Origin: Nocardioides sp. Root140 | GTDB lineage: Bacteria; Actinomycetota; Actinomycetes; Propionibacteriales; Nocardioidaceae | DNA: 64,000 nt | Assembly (NCBI RefSeq): GCF_001426745.1 | Contig: NZ_LMFI01000010.1 | Coordinates: forward strand, 599,422-663,421 | Direction of reading: 5' to 3' | In this document: in pieces, positions 49,895-58,275 of the stretch | Layout of the letters: each line of letters begins with the position of its first letter | Numbering within the stretch: position 1 is the first letter of the stretch | Notes under the pieces: model-generated | What the model saw: the letters and a program-made list of their open reading frames with translations, nothing else | Database searches by the model: none | What the model was told of the DNA's origin: nothing | Translations under genes and position numbers: made by a program

Positions 49895-51745
49895 TTATTC
49901 GAGGATCTCGGCGGCCTCGAGCCACTCGAGCTCGAGTTCTTCCTTCTCCGCATGCAGTACGTCGAGCTGCCCACTCAGCTCCGCGAGCTTGCCGTAGTCG
50001 GCGGCGTGCTCGGCGATCTGGGCGTTCAGCGAGGTCTCCTGCTCGGCGATCTTGGCCAGGCGTCGGTCGATGCGCTCGACCACCTTGCGAGCAGCGCGTT
50101 CCTCGGCGCTGCCGGACTTGGCCTTCTGCGCCGCCCCGGGGCTTGCGTCGGCGGTCGACTCACCGGGTCTCGACCCGCTCGCGCCGCCTCGTTCCTCGGC
50201 GGCGTCGCTCGCTCGACCTTCGCGAGCCCACGCTGCCCGCTCGTCCCTCGCGCGCAGCTGCTCGCTTCGCCGTTCGAGGTATTCGTCGACCCCACGCGGG
50301 AGCATCGAGATCTTGCCGTCGCCGAGCAACGCCCAGACCGAGTCGGTGACCCGCTCGAGGAAGTAGCGGTCGTGCGAGACCACGATCAGCGTGCCGGGCC
50401 AGCCGTCGAGGAAGTCCTCGAGCACGTTGAGGGTGTCGATGTCGAGGTCGTTGGTGGGCTCGTCGAGGAGCAGCACGTTGGGCTCGGTGAGCAGCAGCCG
50501 CAGCATCTGGAACCGGCGTCGCTCGCCACCGGAGAGATCACCGATGCGGGCCGTCAGCCGGTCACCGGTGAAGCCGAAGCGCTCGAGCATCGAGGTCGCC
50601 GTGATCTCGCCGTCGACGGTCTTGGTGATCCGGCGGATCGACTCGACGCTGGGCAGCACCCGCTGCTCGGGGTCGAGGTCGTCGAGCGCCTGGGTCAGGT
50701 GTTGCAGCGCGATCGTGCGCCCGTGCTTGACCTTGCCGGCACTGGGAGCGAGGTCTCCGGAGAGCAGCGCGAGCACCGAGCTCTTGCCGGCCCCGTTGAC
50801 ACCGACGATGCCGACCCGGTCCCCGGGACCGAGCCGCCAGGTCGCGTGGTCGAGCAGCTGCCGCTCGCCGCGGAAGAGGTCGACGTTCTCCACGTCGATG
50901 ACGTCCTTGCCGAGCCGTTGGGTGGCGAACTTCTGCAGCTCCATGCGGTCGCGCGGCGGCGGGACGTCCTCGATCAGCGCGTTGGCAGCGTCGATGCGGA
51001 ACTTCGGCTTCGACGTGCGGGCCGGGGCGCCGCGGCGCAGCCAGGCCAGCTCCTTGCGGGCCAGGTTCTGCCGCCGGGTCTCCGACGCGTTGGCCTGGCG
51101 GGTGCGCTCGGCCTTGGCCAGCACGTAGGCGGCGTACCCGCCCTCGTAGGAGTCGACGACGCCGTCGTGGACCTCCCAGGTGAACTGGCAGACCTCGTCG
51201 AGGAACCAGCGGTCGTGGGTGACCACGACCAGGGCCGACTGCAGCGTGGTCAGGTGGCGGGCCAGCCAGGCCACCGCCTCCACGTCGAGGTGGTTGGTCG
51301 GTTCGTCGAGGATCACCAGGTCGTGCTCGTCGAGCAGCAGCGCGGCCAGCGAGCAGCGGCGACGCTCACCACCGGAGAGGCCCAGGACGGCCCGGTCGAG
51401 GGAGACCCCGGCGAGCAGCACCTCGACGATCTCGCGGGTCACCGGGTCGGCCGCCCACTCGTGGTCGTCCTTGCCGCCGAGCACGGCCTCGCGCACCGAG
51501 TGCGTGTCGACCAGTTCGTCGCCCTGGTGCAGGTAGCCGATGTGCAGGCCCCGGGTCTTCGACACCCGCCCGGTGTCGGGCTCCTCGAGGCCGGCCATCA
51601 CCTCGAGCAGGGTGGTCTTGCCGTCGCCGTTGCGGCCGACGATGCCGATCCGCTCCCCACGCGAGATGCCGAGGGACACCTCGCTGAGCAGCGGACGGAC
51701 GCCGTACGACTTGGAGACCTTCTCGAGGTTGATCAGGTTGGCCAT
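49895..51745 (-). CDS. ABC-F ATPase (Uup/energy-dependent translational throttle type)
   Basis: The 616-residue soluble protein has two ABC domains: Walker A GRNGDGKTT and GVNGAGKSS, signatures LSGGERRR in both, and Walker B ILDEPTNHLD and LLDEPTNDLD. A linker and a C-terminal coiled coil resemble Uup. ABC-F proteins act on the ribosome and some protect it from antibiotics; this one's role is unassigned. A GC-rich hairpin element is inserted in frame in the linker. The start overlaps the ispE stop (TGATG). Confidence 0.9.
   Translation of the reverse strand: MANLINLEKVSKSYGVRPLLSEVSLGISRGERIGIVGRNGDGKTTLLEVMAGLEEPDTGRVSKTRGLHIGYLHQGDELVDTHSVREAVLGGKDDHEWAADPVTREIVEVLLAGVSLDRAVLGLSGGERRRCSLAALLLDEHDLVILDEPTNHLDVEAVAWLARHLTTLQSALVVVTHDRWFLDEVCQFTWEVHDGVVDSYEGGYAAYVLAKAERTRQANASETRRQNLARKELAWLRRGAPARTSKPKFRIDAANALIEDVPPPRDRMELQKFATQRLGKDVIDVENVDLFRGERQLLDHATWRLGPGDRVGIVGVNGAGKSSVLALLSGDLAPSAGKVKHGRTIALQHLTQALDDLDPEQRVLPSVESIRRITKTVDGEITATSMLERFGFTGDRLTARIGDLSGGERRRFQMLRLLLTEPNVLLLDEPTNDLDIDTLNVLEDFLDGWPGTLIVVSHDRYFLERVTDSVWALLGDGKISMLPRGVDEYLERRSEQLRARDERAAWAREGRASDAAEERGGASGSRPGESTADASPGAAQKAKSGSAEERAARKVVERIDRRLAKIAEQETSLNAQIAEHAADYGKLAELSGQLDVLHAEKEELELEWLEAAEILE
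50166..50218. repeat. GC-rich hairpin repeat inside the ABC-F gene
   Basis: It begins GGTCTCGACCCGCTCG and ends GCTCGACC, with CGCCGCC / GGCGGCG arms around TCGTTCCTC. It is open in the ABC-F frame and encodes a low-complexity linker (GRASDAAEERGGASGSRP). It shares the GGTCTCGAC border with the element in nrdJ. Confidence 0.6.
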
Positions 51746-52668
51746 CAGAGCACCGTCGCTCCGGGGACGGGGCCGGTGGCCAGCACCGCACGGCCGTACG
51801 CCGACAGCGCGGCTGCGACACGTGTGGCGTGGTCGGCGTCCTCACACAGGAACAGGCAGGTCGGCCCGGATCCGGAGACCAGCGCCGCGAGGGCCGACGC
51901 GTCGAGCCCGGCCTGCAGGGGTGCAGCGAGGGCCGGACGCAGCCGCAGCGAAGCGGGCTGGAGGTCGTTGCCGACCGCCTCGGCCAGTGCGCGCACGTCT
52001 CCGCTTGCCAGTGCCTTGACCAAGGCGTCGGGGATCTCGGGGTCGGCGATCGTGAGGCCGTCGTGGAGCGCGTCGTACTCCGCGTAGACCGCGGGCGTCG
52101 ACATGCCCTCGTCGGAGGTGAGCACCACCCAGTCGTAGCGACCGGTGTCGGTCAGCGGAGTGACAACCTCGCCGCGTCCGTGGCCGGCGGCCGAGCCCCC
52201 GACGAGGCCGAACGGCACGTCGGAGCCGAGCCGGCCGGCGAGGTCGAGGAGCGTCGACAACGGGGTGTCGAGGCCCCAGAGCGCGTCACAGGCCAACAGC
52301 GCGGCGGCACCGTCGGCGGAGCCGCCGGCCAATCCGCCCGCGACCGGGATGCCCTTGTCGATGTGGAGCGCGACGGGGTGCGCGACGGGGTGCGCGAGGT
52401 CGGCATGGTCGGCCAGCAGCTTCGCGGCACGCAGTGCGAGGTTGGTGTCGTCGAGCGGGACTGCCGCGACGTCGATGCCCGCACCGGCCGTGCAGGTCAC
52501 CGACCACTCCTCGGCCGGGATCGCGGTGACGGTCGAGAACAGCGAGATCGCCTGGTAGGCGGTGGCCAGTGGGTGGAAGCCGTCCGGGCGCACGGGGCCG
52601 ACGCCCAGGTGCAGGTTGATCTTGGCCGGGGCGCGCACGGTCACCTCGGGTCGGGTGGAGTCAGGCAT
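51745..52668 (-). CDS. ispE: 4-diphosphocytidyl-2-C-methyl-D-erythritol kinase
   Basis: The 307-residue GHMP kinase of the MEP isoprenoid pathway has the N-terminal [12 protein letters not shown], the ATP loop [15 protein letters not shown] and a C-terminal [11 protein letters not shown]. It overlaps rsmA by 8 bp and the ABC-F start by 1 bp, forming a tight rsmA-ispE-abcF run. Confidence 0.96.
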   Translation of the reverse strand: MPDSTRPEVTVRAPAKINLHLGVGPVRPDGFHPLATAYQAISLFSTVTAIPAEEWSVTCTAGAGIDVAAVPLDDTNLALRAAKLLADHADLAHPVAHPVALHIDKGIPVAGGLAGGSADGAAALLACDALWGLDTPLSTLLDLAGRLGSDVPFGLVGGSAAGHGRGEVVTPLTDTGRYDWVVLTSDEGMSTPAVYAEYDALHDGLTIADPEIPDALVKALASGDVRALAEAVGNDLQPASLRLRPALAAPLQAGLDASALAALVSGSGPTCLFLCEDADHATRVAAALSAYGRAVLATGPVPGATVL

Positions 52669-53533
52669 GCAGTCCCTCGGCGATCCGGGCGAAGTCGTTG
52701 ACGTCGAGCACCTCTCCGCGCGCCATCGGGTCGACGCCGGCATGGGCCAGGGCCCGCTCGGCGGCCTCGGCGGAGCCGGCCAGGTTCTTCAGGGTGGAGC
52801 GCAGGGTCTTGCGGCGCTGCGCGAATGCGGCGTCGACGACCGCGAAGACCTCCTCGCGGGTGGCCTTCGTGGCCGGCTGCTCGCGGCGGGTCCAGGCGAC
52901 CAGCCCGGAGTCGACGTTGGGGGCCGGCCAGAACACGTTGCGGCCGACCGCACCGGAACGGCGTACGTCGGCGAACCAGGCGGCCTTGACCGACGGGACG
53001 CCGTACACCTTGGAGCCGGGAGGGGCCGCGAGCCGGTCGGCGACCTCGGACTGGACCATCACCATGCCGCGCTCGAGGGACGGCAGCAGGGTGAGCATGT
53101 GCAGCAGCACCGGCACCGACACGTTGTAGGGCAGGTTGGCCACCAGCGCTGTCGGAGCCGGCCCGGGCAGCTCGGTGACCCGCAGCGCGTCGGCGTGCAC
53201 GACCTCGAAGCGGTCGACGTGGTTAGGGGCGTACGTCGCGATGGTGCGGGGCAGTGCCTCCGCGAGCTTGTCGTCGATCTCGACGGCCAGCACACGCTCG
53301 GCCACGTCGAGCAGGGCCAGGGTCAGCGAGCCGAGACCGGGGCCGATCTCGAGGACGACGTCGCTGCCCGTGATCGCGGAGTCCCGGACGATGCGGCGAC
53401 ACGTGTTGGCGTCGATGACGAAGTTCTGGCCCTTCTGCTTCGTCGGCCGGATGTCGAGCGCGGCAGCCAGGGAACGCACTTCCGCCGGGCCGAGAAGTCT
53501 CGGCCCGGCGGAAGAGTGTTCTACGTCCGGCAT
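52661..53533 (-). CDS. rsmA: 16S rRNA dimethyladenosine transferase
   Basis: The 290-residue KsgA-type enzyme dimethylates the two adenosines of 16S helix 45. Motifs: [24 protein letters not shown] (motif I), [15 protein letters not shown] (motif IV) and a C-terminal [12 protein letters not shown]. The N-terminal [20 protein letters not shown] aligns with mycobacterial KsgA, supporting this ATG. A near-perfect hairpin lies in those early codons. Confidence 0.96.
   Translation of the reverse strand: MPDVEHSSAGPRLLGPAEVRSLAAALDIRPTKQKGQNFVIDANTCRRIVRDSAITGSDVVLEIGPGLGSLTLALLDVAERVLAVEIDDKLAEALPRTIATYAPNHVDRFEVVHADALRVTELPGPAPTALVANLPYNVSVPVLLHMLTLLPSLERGMVMVQSEVADRLAAPPGSKVYGVPSVKAAWFADVRRSGAVGRNVFWPAPNVDSGLVAWTRREQPATKATREEVFAVVDAAFAQRRKTLRSTLKNLAGSAEAAERALAHAGVDPMARGEVLDVNDFARIAEGLHA
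53480..53513. other. Near-perfect hairpin in the 5' coding region of rsmA
   Basis: TTCCGCCGGGCCGAGA pairs perfectly with TCTCGGCCCGGCGGAA, leaving a 2-nt loop. It starts 56 nt after the rpfB stop and 20 nt into rsmA. It could terminate the rpfB message or control rsmA translation. Confidence 0.75.
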
Positions 53534-53568
53534 GGGGGTCAGCCTAGTGCCGACCGGCCCGGAAGCCC

Positions 53569-54705
53569 TTACTGCGGCAGGCCCAGGCTCGACGAGCACG
53601 CCGGCCAGGCGCCGTACCCGCCGGAGGCGTCGCGCACCTTGGTCGCAATGGCGATCTGGGTCTCGCGGCTGTTCTCGCTCGGCAGGCCGGTGCCGCCGTA
53701 CGACTGCCAGGTGCCGAGGTTGAACTGCAGGCCGCCGTAGTAGCCGTTGCCGGTGTTGATCGCCCAGTTGCCACCGGACTCGCACTGAGCCAGGGCGTCC
53801 CAGACGGTGTTGCCACCGGCGAAGTTCGACGTGGTCTCTGGACGCTCCTTGGTGCCCACCTTCACGATCTCGTCCACAGGCTGCTTGGTGACGTCGGCGG
53901 TGATGACCTTGGTGGCGAAGAGCTTGCCGTTGTGGTACTCGAGGCGGTAGGTCACGTTGCGGGCGCCCGCGGAACCCTCACGGACGGTCTCGGACTCGTC
54001 GTCGTACATCGAGTCGTCGGACTTCTCGATCGTGTCGAAGTCGATCGCCTCGCCGCCGACGGCCTTGCGGACCACGCGCACCTTGGTGACGGTGATCTTG
54101 GTGCCTTCCTTGACCTCGCTCTTGCGGGCAGGCTTGACGATGTCGTCCTTGTCGACCTTGACGTCGAGCTCCTTGAGCACGTCGGCAACGGTGAACCCGG
54201 CGATGTTCTTGGTGAGGCGCTTGCCGTTGCCGACCTTGATCGTCAGCTTCTTGGGGGTGACGATCTCGAGGCGCAGGCCGCCACGGGAGATGTCGGCGTT
54301 GCGGCTGGCGGAGAGGTCGGCGCCGCCGAAGCGCATGCCGAGCTCGTCGAGGGCCTCGTCGACGCTGTCGGAGTTGACCCAGTACGTCGCGGGCTTGCCG
54401 TCGACGGTCAGTTCGAGCTGGCGGCCGAAGCGCACCGAGATGCGGGTGCCCTCGTTGACCTTCTCGTCCGGGCCGGGCAGGACGATGTCGTGCTCACCGA
54501 TCTTGATGTCTTCGTCCTCGAGGACGTCGGCGACGGTGTCGCCGGTCGAGTGGACCGTCTTGGTCTCACCGTCGAGGGAGAGGGTGACTTCCTTGTTCAT
54601 CTTCGCGTAGCCGTAGCTGGTGCCGATGAGCGCCAGGGCCACTGCGGCGACGAGTACTGCGAGGAGGGTCTTGCTCTTGCCGAGGAGTGCGATTCGGTTG
54701 CGCAC
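53569..54705 (-). CDS. rpfB: Resuscitation-promoting factor, RpfB type
   Basis: The 378-residue exported muralytic protein has an N-terminal helix ([16 protein letters not shown]), three DUF348 repeats, a G5 domain ([16 protein letters not shown] region) and a C-terminal Rpf lysozyme-like domain. Catalytic Glu309 lies in CESGGNW, with GYYGGLQF and [10 protein letters not shown] typical of the family. It cleaves peptidoglycan and promotes exit from dormancy. The tatD-rpfB-rsmA-ispE order matches mycobacteria. It starts at GTG. Confidence 0.95.
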   Translation of the reverse strand: MRNRIALLGKSKTLLAVLVAAVALALIGTSYGYAKMNKEVTLSLDGETKTVHSTGDTVADVLEDEDIKIGEHDIVLPGPDEKVNEGTRISVRFGRQLELTVDGKPATYWVNSDSVDEALDELGMRFGGADLSASRNADISRGGLRLEIVTPKKLTIKVGNGKRLTKNIAGFTVADVLKELDVKVDKDDIVKPARKSEVKEGTKITVTKVRVVRKAVGGEAIDFDTIEKSDDSMYDDESETVREGSAGARNVTYRLEYHNGKLFATKVITADVTKQPVDEIVKVGTKERPETTSNFAGGNTVWDALAQCESGGNWAINTGNGYYGGLQFNLGTWQSYGGTGLPSENSRETQIAIATKVRDASGGYGAWPACSSSLGLPQ

Positions 54706-54848
54706 AGGTCTCCAGACTTAGAACGTCCCGGTTCTCGGAGACCAGCGCGACCGCACGGCGCCAGCCTGCGGAGGATCTTGCTGGGCAGCCGTTCGGGGCC
54801 ACCGGTGCACTGGTCGGTCTCTCATCCGATTCCGGCCATCAGCCATCG

Positions 54849-54878
54849 ACCATAAGCGCGACAATCGGGACACGCCAA
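54849..54878 (-). promoter_or_regulatory. Candidate rpfB promoter
   Basis: On the minus strand, TTGGCG and TATGGT are separated by 18 bp. Transcription would start about 135 nt before the rpfB GTG, giving a long leader. The 285-bp tatD-rpfB gap has no gene. Confidence 0.45.
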
Positions 54879-54990
54879 GCCGACGAGGCCCGGATCACCC
54901 CCGCTGTGACCGGGCTCTCCCCACCCCTGAAATGCCTGTCTTCGCAGGTCAGGACGGCTTTTAGGGGGTCTTTCGAATGGCTATTGCCGC

Positions 54991-55878
54991 TCACCAATTT
55001 CCGTAGACTGCGGTGGTGTTCTGGTCGACCGCGGCGCAGAGTTCGGCCAGGTCGACGCCGCGTACGTCGGCCATCAGCCGCATCGTCATCGGGATCAGAT
55101 AGGACGCGTTCGGACGCCCGCGATAGGGATGCGGGGTGAGGAACGGGGCGTCCGTCTCGACCAGGATCCGGTCCTGCGGGGTGATGGCCAGCGCGTCCCG
55201 GAGCGGTTGCGCGTTCTTGAAGGTGACCGTGCCGGCGAAGCTGAGGTGAGCGCCCTTGTCGAGGCATCGCTTCGCGAAGTCTGCGTCGCCGGAGAAGCAG
55301 TGCATCACCCAGCGGTCGGGGGCGCCTTCCTCGTCGAGGATCGCGAGGACGTCGTCGTGCGCGTCGCGGTCGTGGATCATCAGCGTCTTGTCGAGACGCT
55401 TTGCCAGGTCGATGTGCCGGCGGAACGACTCGTGCTGGGCCTCGCGGCCGTCCTCGTCGGTGCGGAAGTAGTCGAGCCCGGTCTCGCCCACCGCACGCAC
55501 GAGGTCGTCCTGGGCGAGCGTTTCGATCTCCTCGAGCGCAGCGTCGAGGGTCCCCGCCACGGCCAGGCGCGGTGCCTCGTTGGGGTGGAGGGCGACCGCG
55601 GCCACGAGTGCGTCGTACTCGTGCGCTGCCTTGACCGCCCACCGAGCACCCGGCAGGTCGCAGCCGACCTGGACGATGCGGGTGACGTTGGACTTCGTTG
55701 CGGCTTCGAGGGCCTGCTCGGTGCGGAACCAGTCGTCGCCGTCGACGATGTCGAGGTGGCAGTGGTTGTCGGCCACCGGGTGCGGCAGCGGCTCCGGCGC
55801 CGGCGGACGGGTCATGTCGCGCTTGCTGCCGCTCTTCTCCTCGGTCGTCGCGCGCTTGCGGGTCGGCTCCTCGATCAC
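54991..55878 (-). CDS. tatD: TatD-family metal-dependent hydrolase/deoxyribonuclease
   Basis: The 295-residue TIM-barrel enzyme has metal ligands in DNHCHLD, Glu in GETGLDYF, His in MIHDRDAHDD and HCFSGD, and Asp in VETDAPFLTP. TatD proteins are 3'-5' exonucleases or related hydrolases. A short basic N-terminal extension precedes the core. An exact TTGTCCACA lies 21 bp upstream of the start. Confidence 0.93.
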   Translation of the reverse strand: MIEEPTRKRATTEEKSGSKRDMTRPPAPEPLPHPVADNHCHLDIVDGDDWFRTEQALEAATKSNVTRIVQVGCDLPGARWAVKAAHEYDALVAAVALHPNEAPRLAVAGTLDAALEEIETLAQDDLVRAVGETGLDYFRTDEDGREAQHESFRRHIDLAKRLDKTLMIHDRDAHDDVLAILDEEGAPDRWVMHCFSGDADFAKRCLDKGAHLSFAGTVTFKNAQPLRDALAITPQDRILVETDAPFLTPHPYRGRPNASYLIPMTMRLMADVRGVDLAELCAAVDQNTTAVYGNW

Positions 55879-55998
55879 GCCTTCACCCTAGGTCGTGGTT
55901 GTCCACAGGCTCTCGGGTGACCCTTTTCGTGACCCGTCTGGCCGACTTAGAGTGAACGGCGTCGCCGCTCGGGGCGGCGTCTCGGAAAGGTCGACACC

Positions 55999-56586
55999 TT
56001 GCGCCTCCGCACCACCGCCGGCATCGGGCTGGCCGCGCTCCTGCTGACATCGCTAGCGGCGTGCACGGACGACGACTCCGGCGCGAGCCCGTCTGACCCC
56101 GACTCGAGTACGACGACTGCCAGCACGTCACCCACGGTCGAGCCGAGCCCGACTGTCACGGACACCGGGCCGAGCATCCCGGCTGACGCCCAGGGCACGG
56201 ACGAGGCCAGCGCGAAGGCGTTCGTGCGGTTCTACTTCGCCACGCTCAGCGAGGCCATGCAGACCGGTGACACCGAGACGTTGGAGCAACTCGGGAGCAA
56301 GCGCTGCGTTTCGTGTCGCAAGCTGAGCAACCTGATCAGCGACACATATGCAAAGGGCGGCTACTACGAGACACCCGGATGGCGCGTTCGTCAGATGTTC
56401 GACGAGAAGCAACTCCGCCTGGGCCGCTTTTCATTCTTGCTGTCCACCATTCAAGCCGAGAGAACGCTCTTCGGAACCAACGGCGAACAGGTGGACACTC
56501 AGCGCAGGTCCGAAGTCCCGATGCGCGTCATCGTGGAACCGAAGGCAGGTAGATGGCGCATTGAGCGGTTGGACATCATCCGATGA
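55999..56586 (+). CDS. Lipoprotein, DUF6318/NTF2-like (module 2, first gene)
   Basis: The 195-residue protein has a lipoprotein signal ending SLAAC (Cys22), a Ser/Thr/Pro-rich linker, then AKAFVRFYFATLSEAMQTGD and SKRCVSCRKL. This is typical of DUF6318-type NTF2-like lipoproteins. It starts at TTG with AAAGG 9 nt upstream. It is coupled (ATGA) to the next gene, repeating the organisation at 41896-43478. The AT content of the 3' half is higher than that of its neighbours. Confidence 0.7.
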   Translation: MRLRTTAGIGLAALLLTSLAACTDDDSGASPSDPDSSTTTASTSPTVEPSPTVTDTGPSIPADAQGTDEASAKAFVRFYFATLSEAMQTGDTETLEQLGSKRCVSCRKLSNLISDTYAKGGYYETPGWRVRQMFDEKQLRLGRFSFLLSTIQAERTLFGTNGEQVDTQRRSEVPMRVIVEPKAGRWRIERLDIIR

Positions 56587-57395
56587 TGGCCCTGGGAACT
56601 GCCGTACTTGCGGCTGTCGTCAGCCTCAGCGCGGGTAATTCGGGCAATGACAGGGACCCGGAGGTCCAGCCCGGCGACAACAGTCTTACGTCGCAGCTCA
56701 CCGAGGTCGTGATCAAGGAAGTGGGGCAGGTCCCCGATCCACGTTTTCCAGATCAGAGCCCGGCACCCAACACCCAGGCCGGCACACCATGTACGGCTGA
56801 CGGAGCGGGAGAAGACTGTTACTCCGTTGTCCGGTGCTCACCCGACGCCAGCTCGGCGACCGGTGGACGAGTGAAGGTCATCGAGTTCGGCGGCATGGGC
56901 TCACTCGGCGAATGCTCGCCGTCCGAAGGCGGACCCGTCGTCACGAGCACACTGGTGCTGAGGGCGTTCCGGCGGATTCCGGTGCCGGTCTCGAAGGTGC
57001 TCATCCAGCCGCCGGGCGGCAAGACACTGGTCAACTTCGACACCCTGTTCCGCACCGAGGCCGAACCCTTCAATCGCACCGTCACGCTGCTCGGCAGCAA
57101 GGTCGAGCTGGCCATCACGCCGAGCTCGTTCACCTGGGTCCACGGCGACGACACCACCCAGACGACGTCCTGGCCGGGTCGCGCCTACGAGCAGCGCCTG
57201 CCGATGACCAGCTACATCTCCCACGTCTACGAGCACACCAGTGATGCCTACAGGGTGCGGGTCGACACGACGTACTCCGCGCGATACCGGGTCAACGGTG
57301 GGCCCTGGCTCGATGTCGATGGCACGGTCACTCGACCGGGGAGCTCTGCGAACCTGCGCGTGGTCGAGGGGCGTCCGACGCTGGTCAGCAACTGA
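56583..57395 (+). CDS. Exported PKD-like protein (module 2, second gene)
   Basis: The 270-residue protein has a short N-terminal hydrophobic segment and a Pro/Asp-rich stretch. The C-terminal domain has LVNFDTLFRTE, VELAITPSSFTWVHGDD and PGRAYEQRLPMTSYISHVYE. The order resembles W-x-FGDG (PKD) domains, and it is homologous to the second gene of module 1. Surface exposure is likely. It ends one base before the convergent rsmI. Confidence 0.65.
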   Translation: MMALGTAVLAAVVSLSAGNSGNDRDPEVQPGDNSLTSQLTEVVIKEVGQVPDPRFPDQSPAPNTQAGTPCTADGAGEDCYSVVRCSPDASSATGGRVKVIEFGGMGSLGECSPSEGGPVVTSTLVLRAFRRIPVPVSKVLIQPPGGKTLVNFDTLFRTEAEPFNRTVTLLGSKVELAITPSSFTWVHGDDTTQTTSWPGRAYEQRLPMTSYISHVYEHTSDAYRVRVDTTYSARYRVNGGPWLDVDGTVTRPGSSANLRVVEGRPTLVSN

Positions 57396-57396
57396 C

Positions 57397-58239
57397 TCAG
57401 CGGTGGACGGCGTCGTAGACCTCGCGCTTGGGGACTCCGGCTCGCTTGGCGACGGCCAGGATGGCGTCCTTGCGGGACGAGCCCTCGGCCTCGAGGGCGG
57501 CGACGGCCGTGCGCCACACGTCGGGGTCGTGGTCGAGCGCCGGTGCATCCGGGGCGCCCTGCACCACGAGGGTCACCTCGCCACGCAGTCCGTCAGCAGC
57601 CCAGACTGCGAGTTCCCGCAGCCCACCCCGGCGTACCTCTTCGTAGGTCTTGGTCAGCTCCCTGCACACGGCACCGGGCCGGTCGTCGCCGAACGCGTCG
57701 GCCATCGCCTCGAGCGCGACCGCCGTACGGTGTGGCGCCTCGAAGAAGACCATCGTGCGCTGCTCGGCGGCAAGAGCGGTGAGTCGGCGGGAGCGCTCAC
57801 CCGCCTTGCGGGGCAGGAATCCCTCGAAGCAGAACCGGTCGACCGGCAGCCCGGAGACGGCCAACGCGGTGAGCACGGCACTGGGCCCCGGCACTGCCGT
57901 GACCCTCACGCCCTCGGCGACCGCCGCCGCGACGAGGCGATAGCCCGGGTCGGAGACGCTCGGCATGCCGGCATCGGTCACCAGCAGCACCCGGTCCCCG
58001 GCAAGGAGTGCTTCGAGCAGCACCGGCGTACGCGCGGACTCGTTGCCCTCGAAGTAGGACACGACGCGTCCGTTGATCGTCACGCCGAGGTCGGAGGTGA
58101 GTCGTTTGAGCCGTCTGGTGTCCTCCGCGGCCACGACGTCGGCGCGCCCGAACTCGGCCACCAGTCGCGGCGGAGCGTCGTCGACCTGGCCGATCGGGGT
58201 CGCGGCCAGCACGAGTACGCCGGGTTCGGTGGAGGTCAC
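57397..58239 (-). CDS. rsmI: 16S rRNA (cytidine1402-2'-O)-methyltransferase
   Basis: The 280-residue tetrapyrrole-methylase-fold enzyme has LVLAATPIGQVDDAPPRLVA, AAEDTRRLKRL, LVTDAGMPSVSDPGYRLV and GPSAVLTALAVSG. It methylates C1402 in the ribosomal P site. The GTG start leaves 36 bp to the divergent mannosyltransferase gene, the same pairing as in mycobacteria. Confidence 0.95.
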   Translation of the reverse strand: MTSTEPGVLVLAATPIGQVDDAPPRLVAEFGRADVVAAEDTRRLKRLTSDLGVTINGRVVSYFEGNESARTPVLLEALLAGDRVLLVTDAGMPSVSDPGYRLVAAAVAEGVRVTAVPGPSAVLTALAVSGLPVDRFCFEGFLPRKAGERSRRLTALAAEQRTMVFFEAPHRTAVALEAMADAFGDDRPGAVCRELTKTYEEVRRGGLRELAVWAADGLRGEVTLVVQGAPDAPALDHDPDVWRTAVAALEAEGSSRKDAILAVAKRAGVPKREVYDAVHR

Positions 58240-58275
58240 GGGCCCATCATGCCTGCCTGCGTAGCATGGCTCCCC

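Noticed and set aside
54706..54990. c-di-AMP (ydaO/yuaA) riboswitch before rpfB
   Set aside because: I looked for the conserved segments and did not find a convincing match by eye; it is left only as a possible structured leader.
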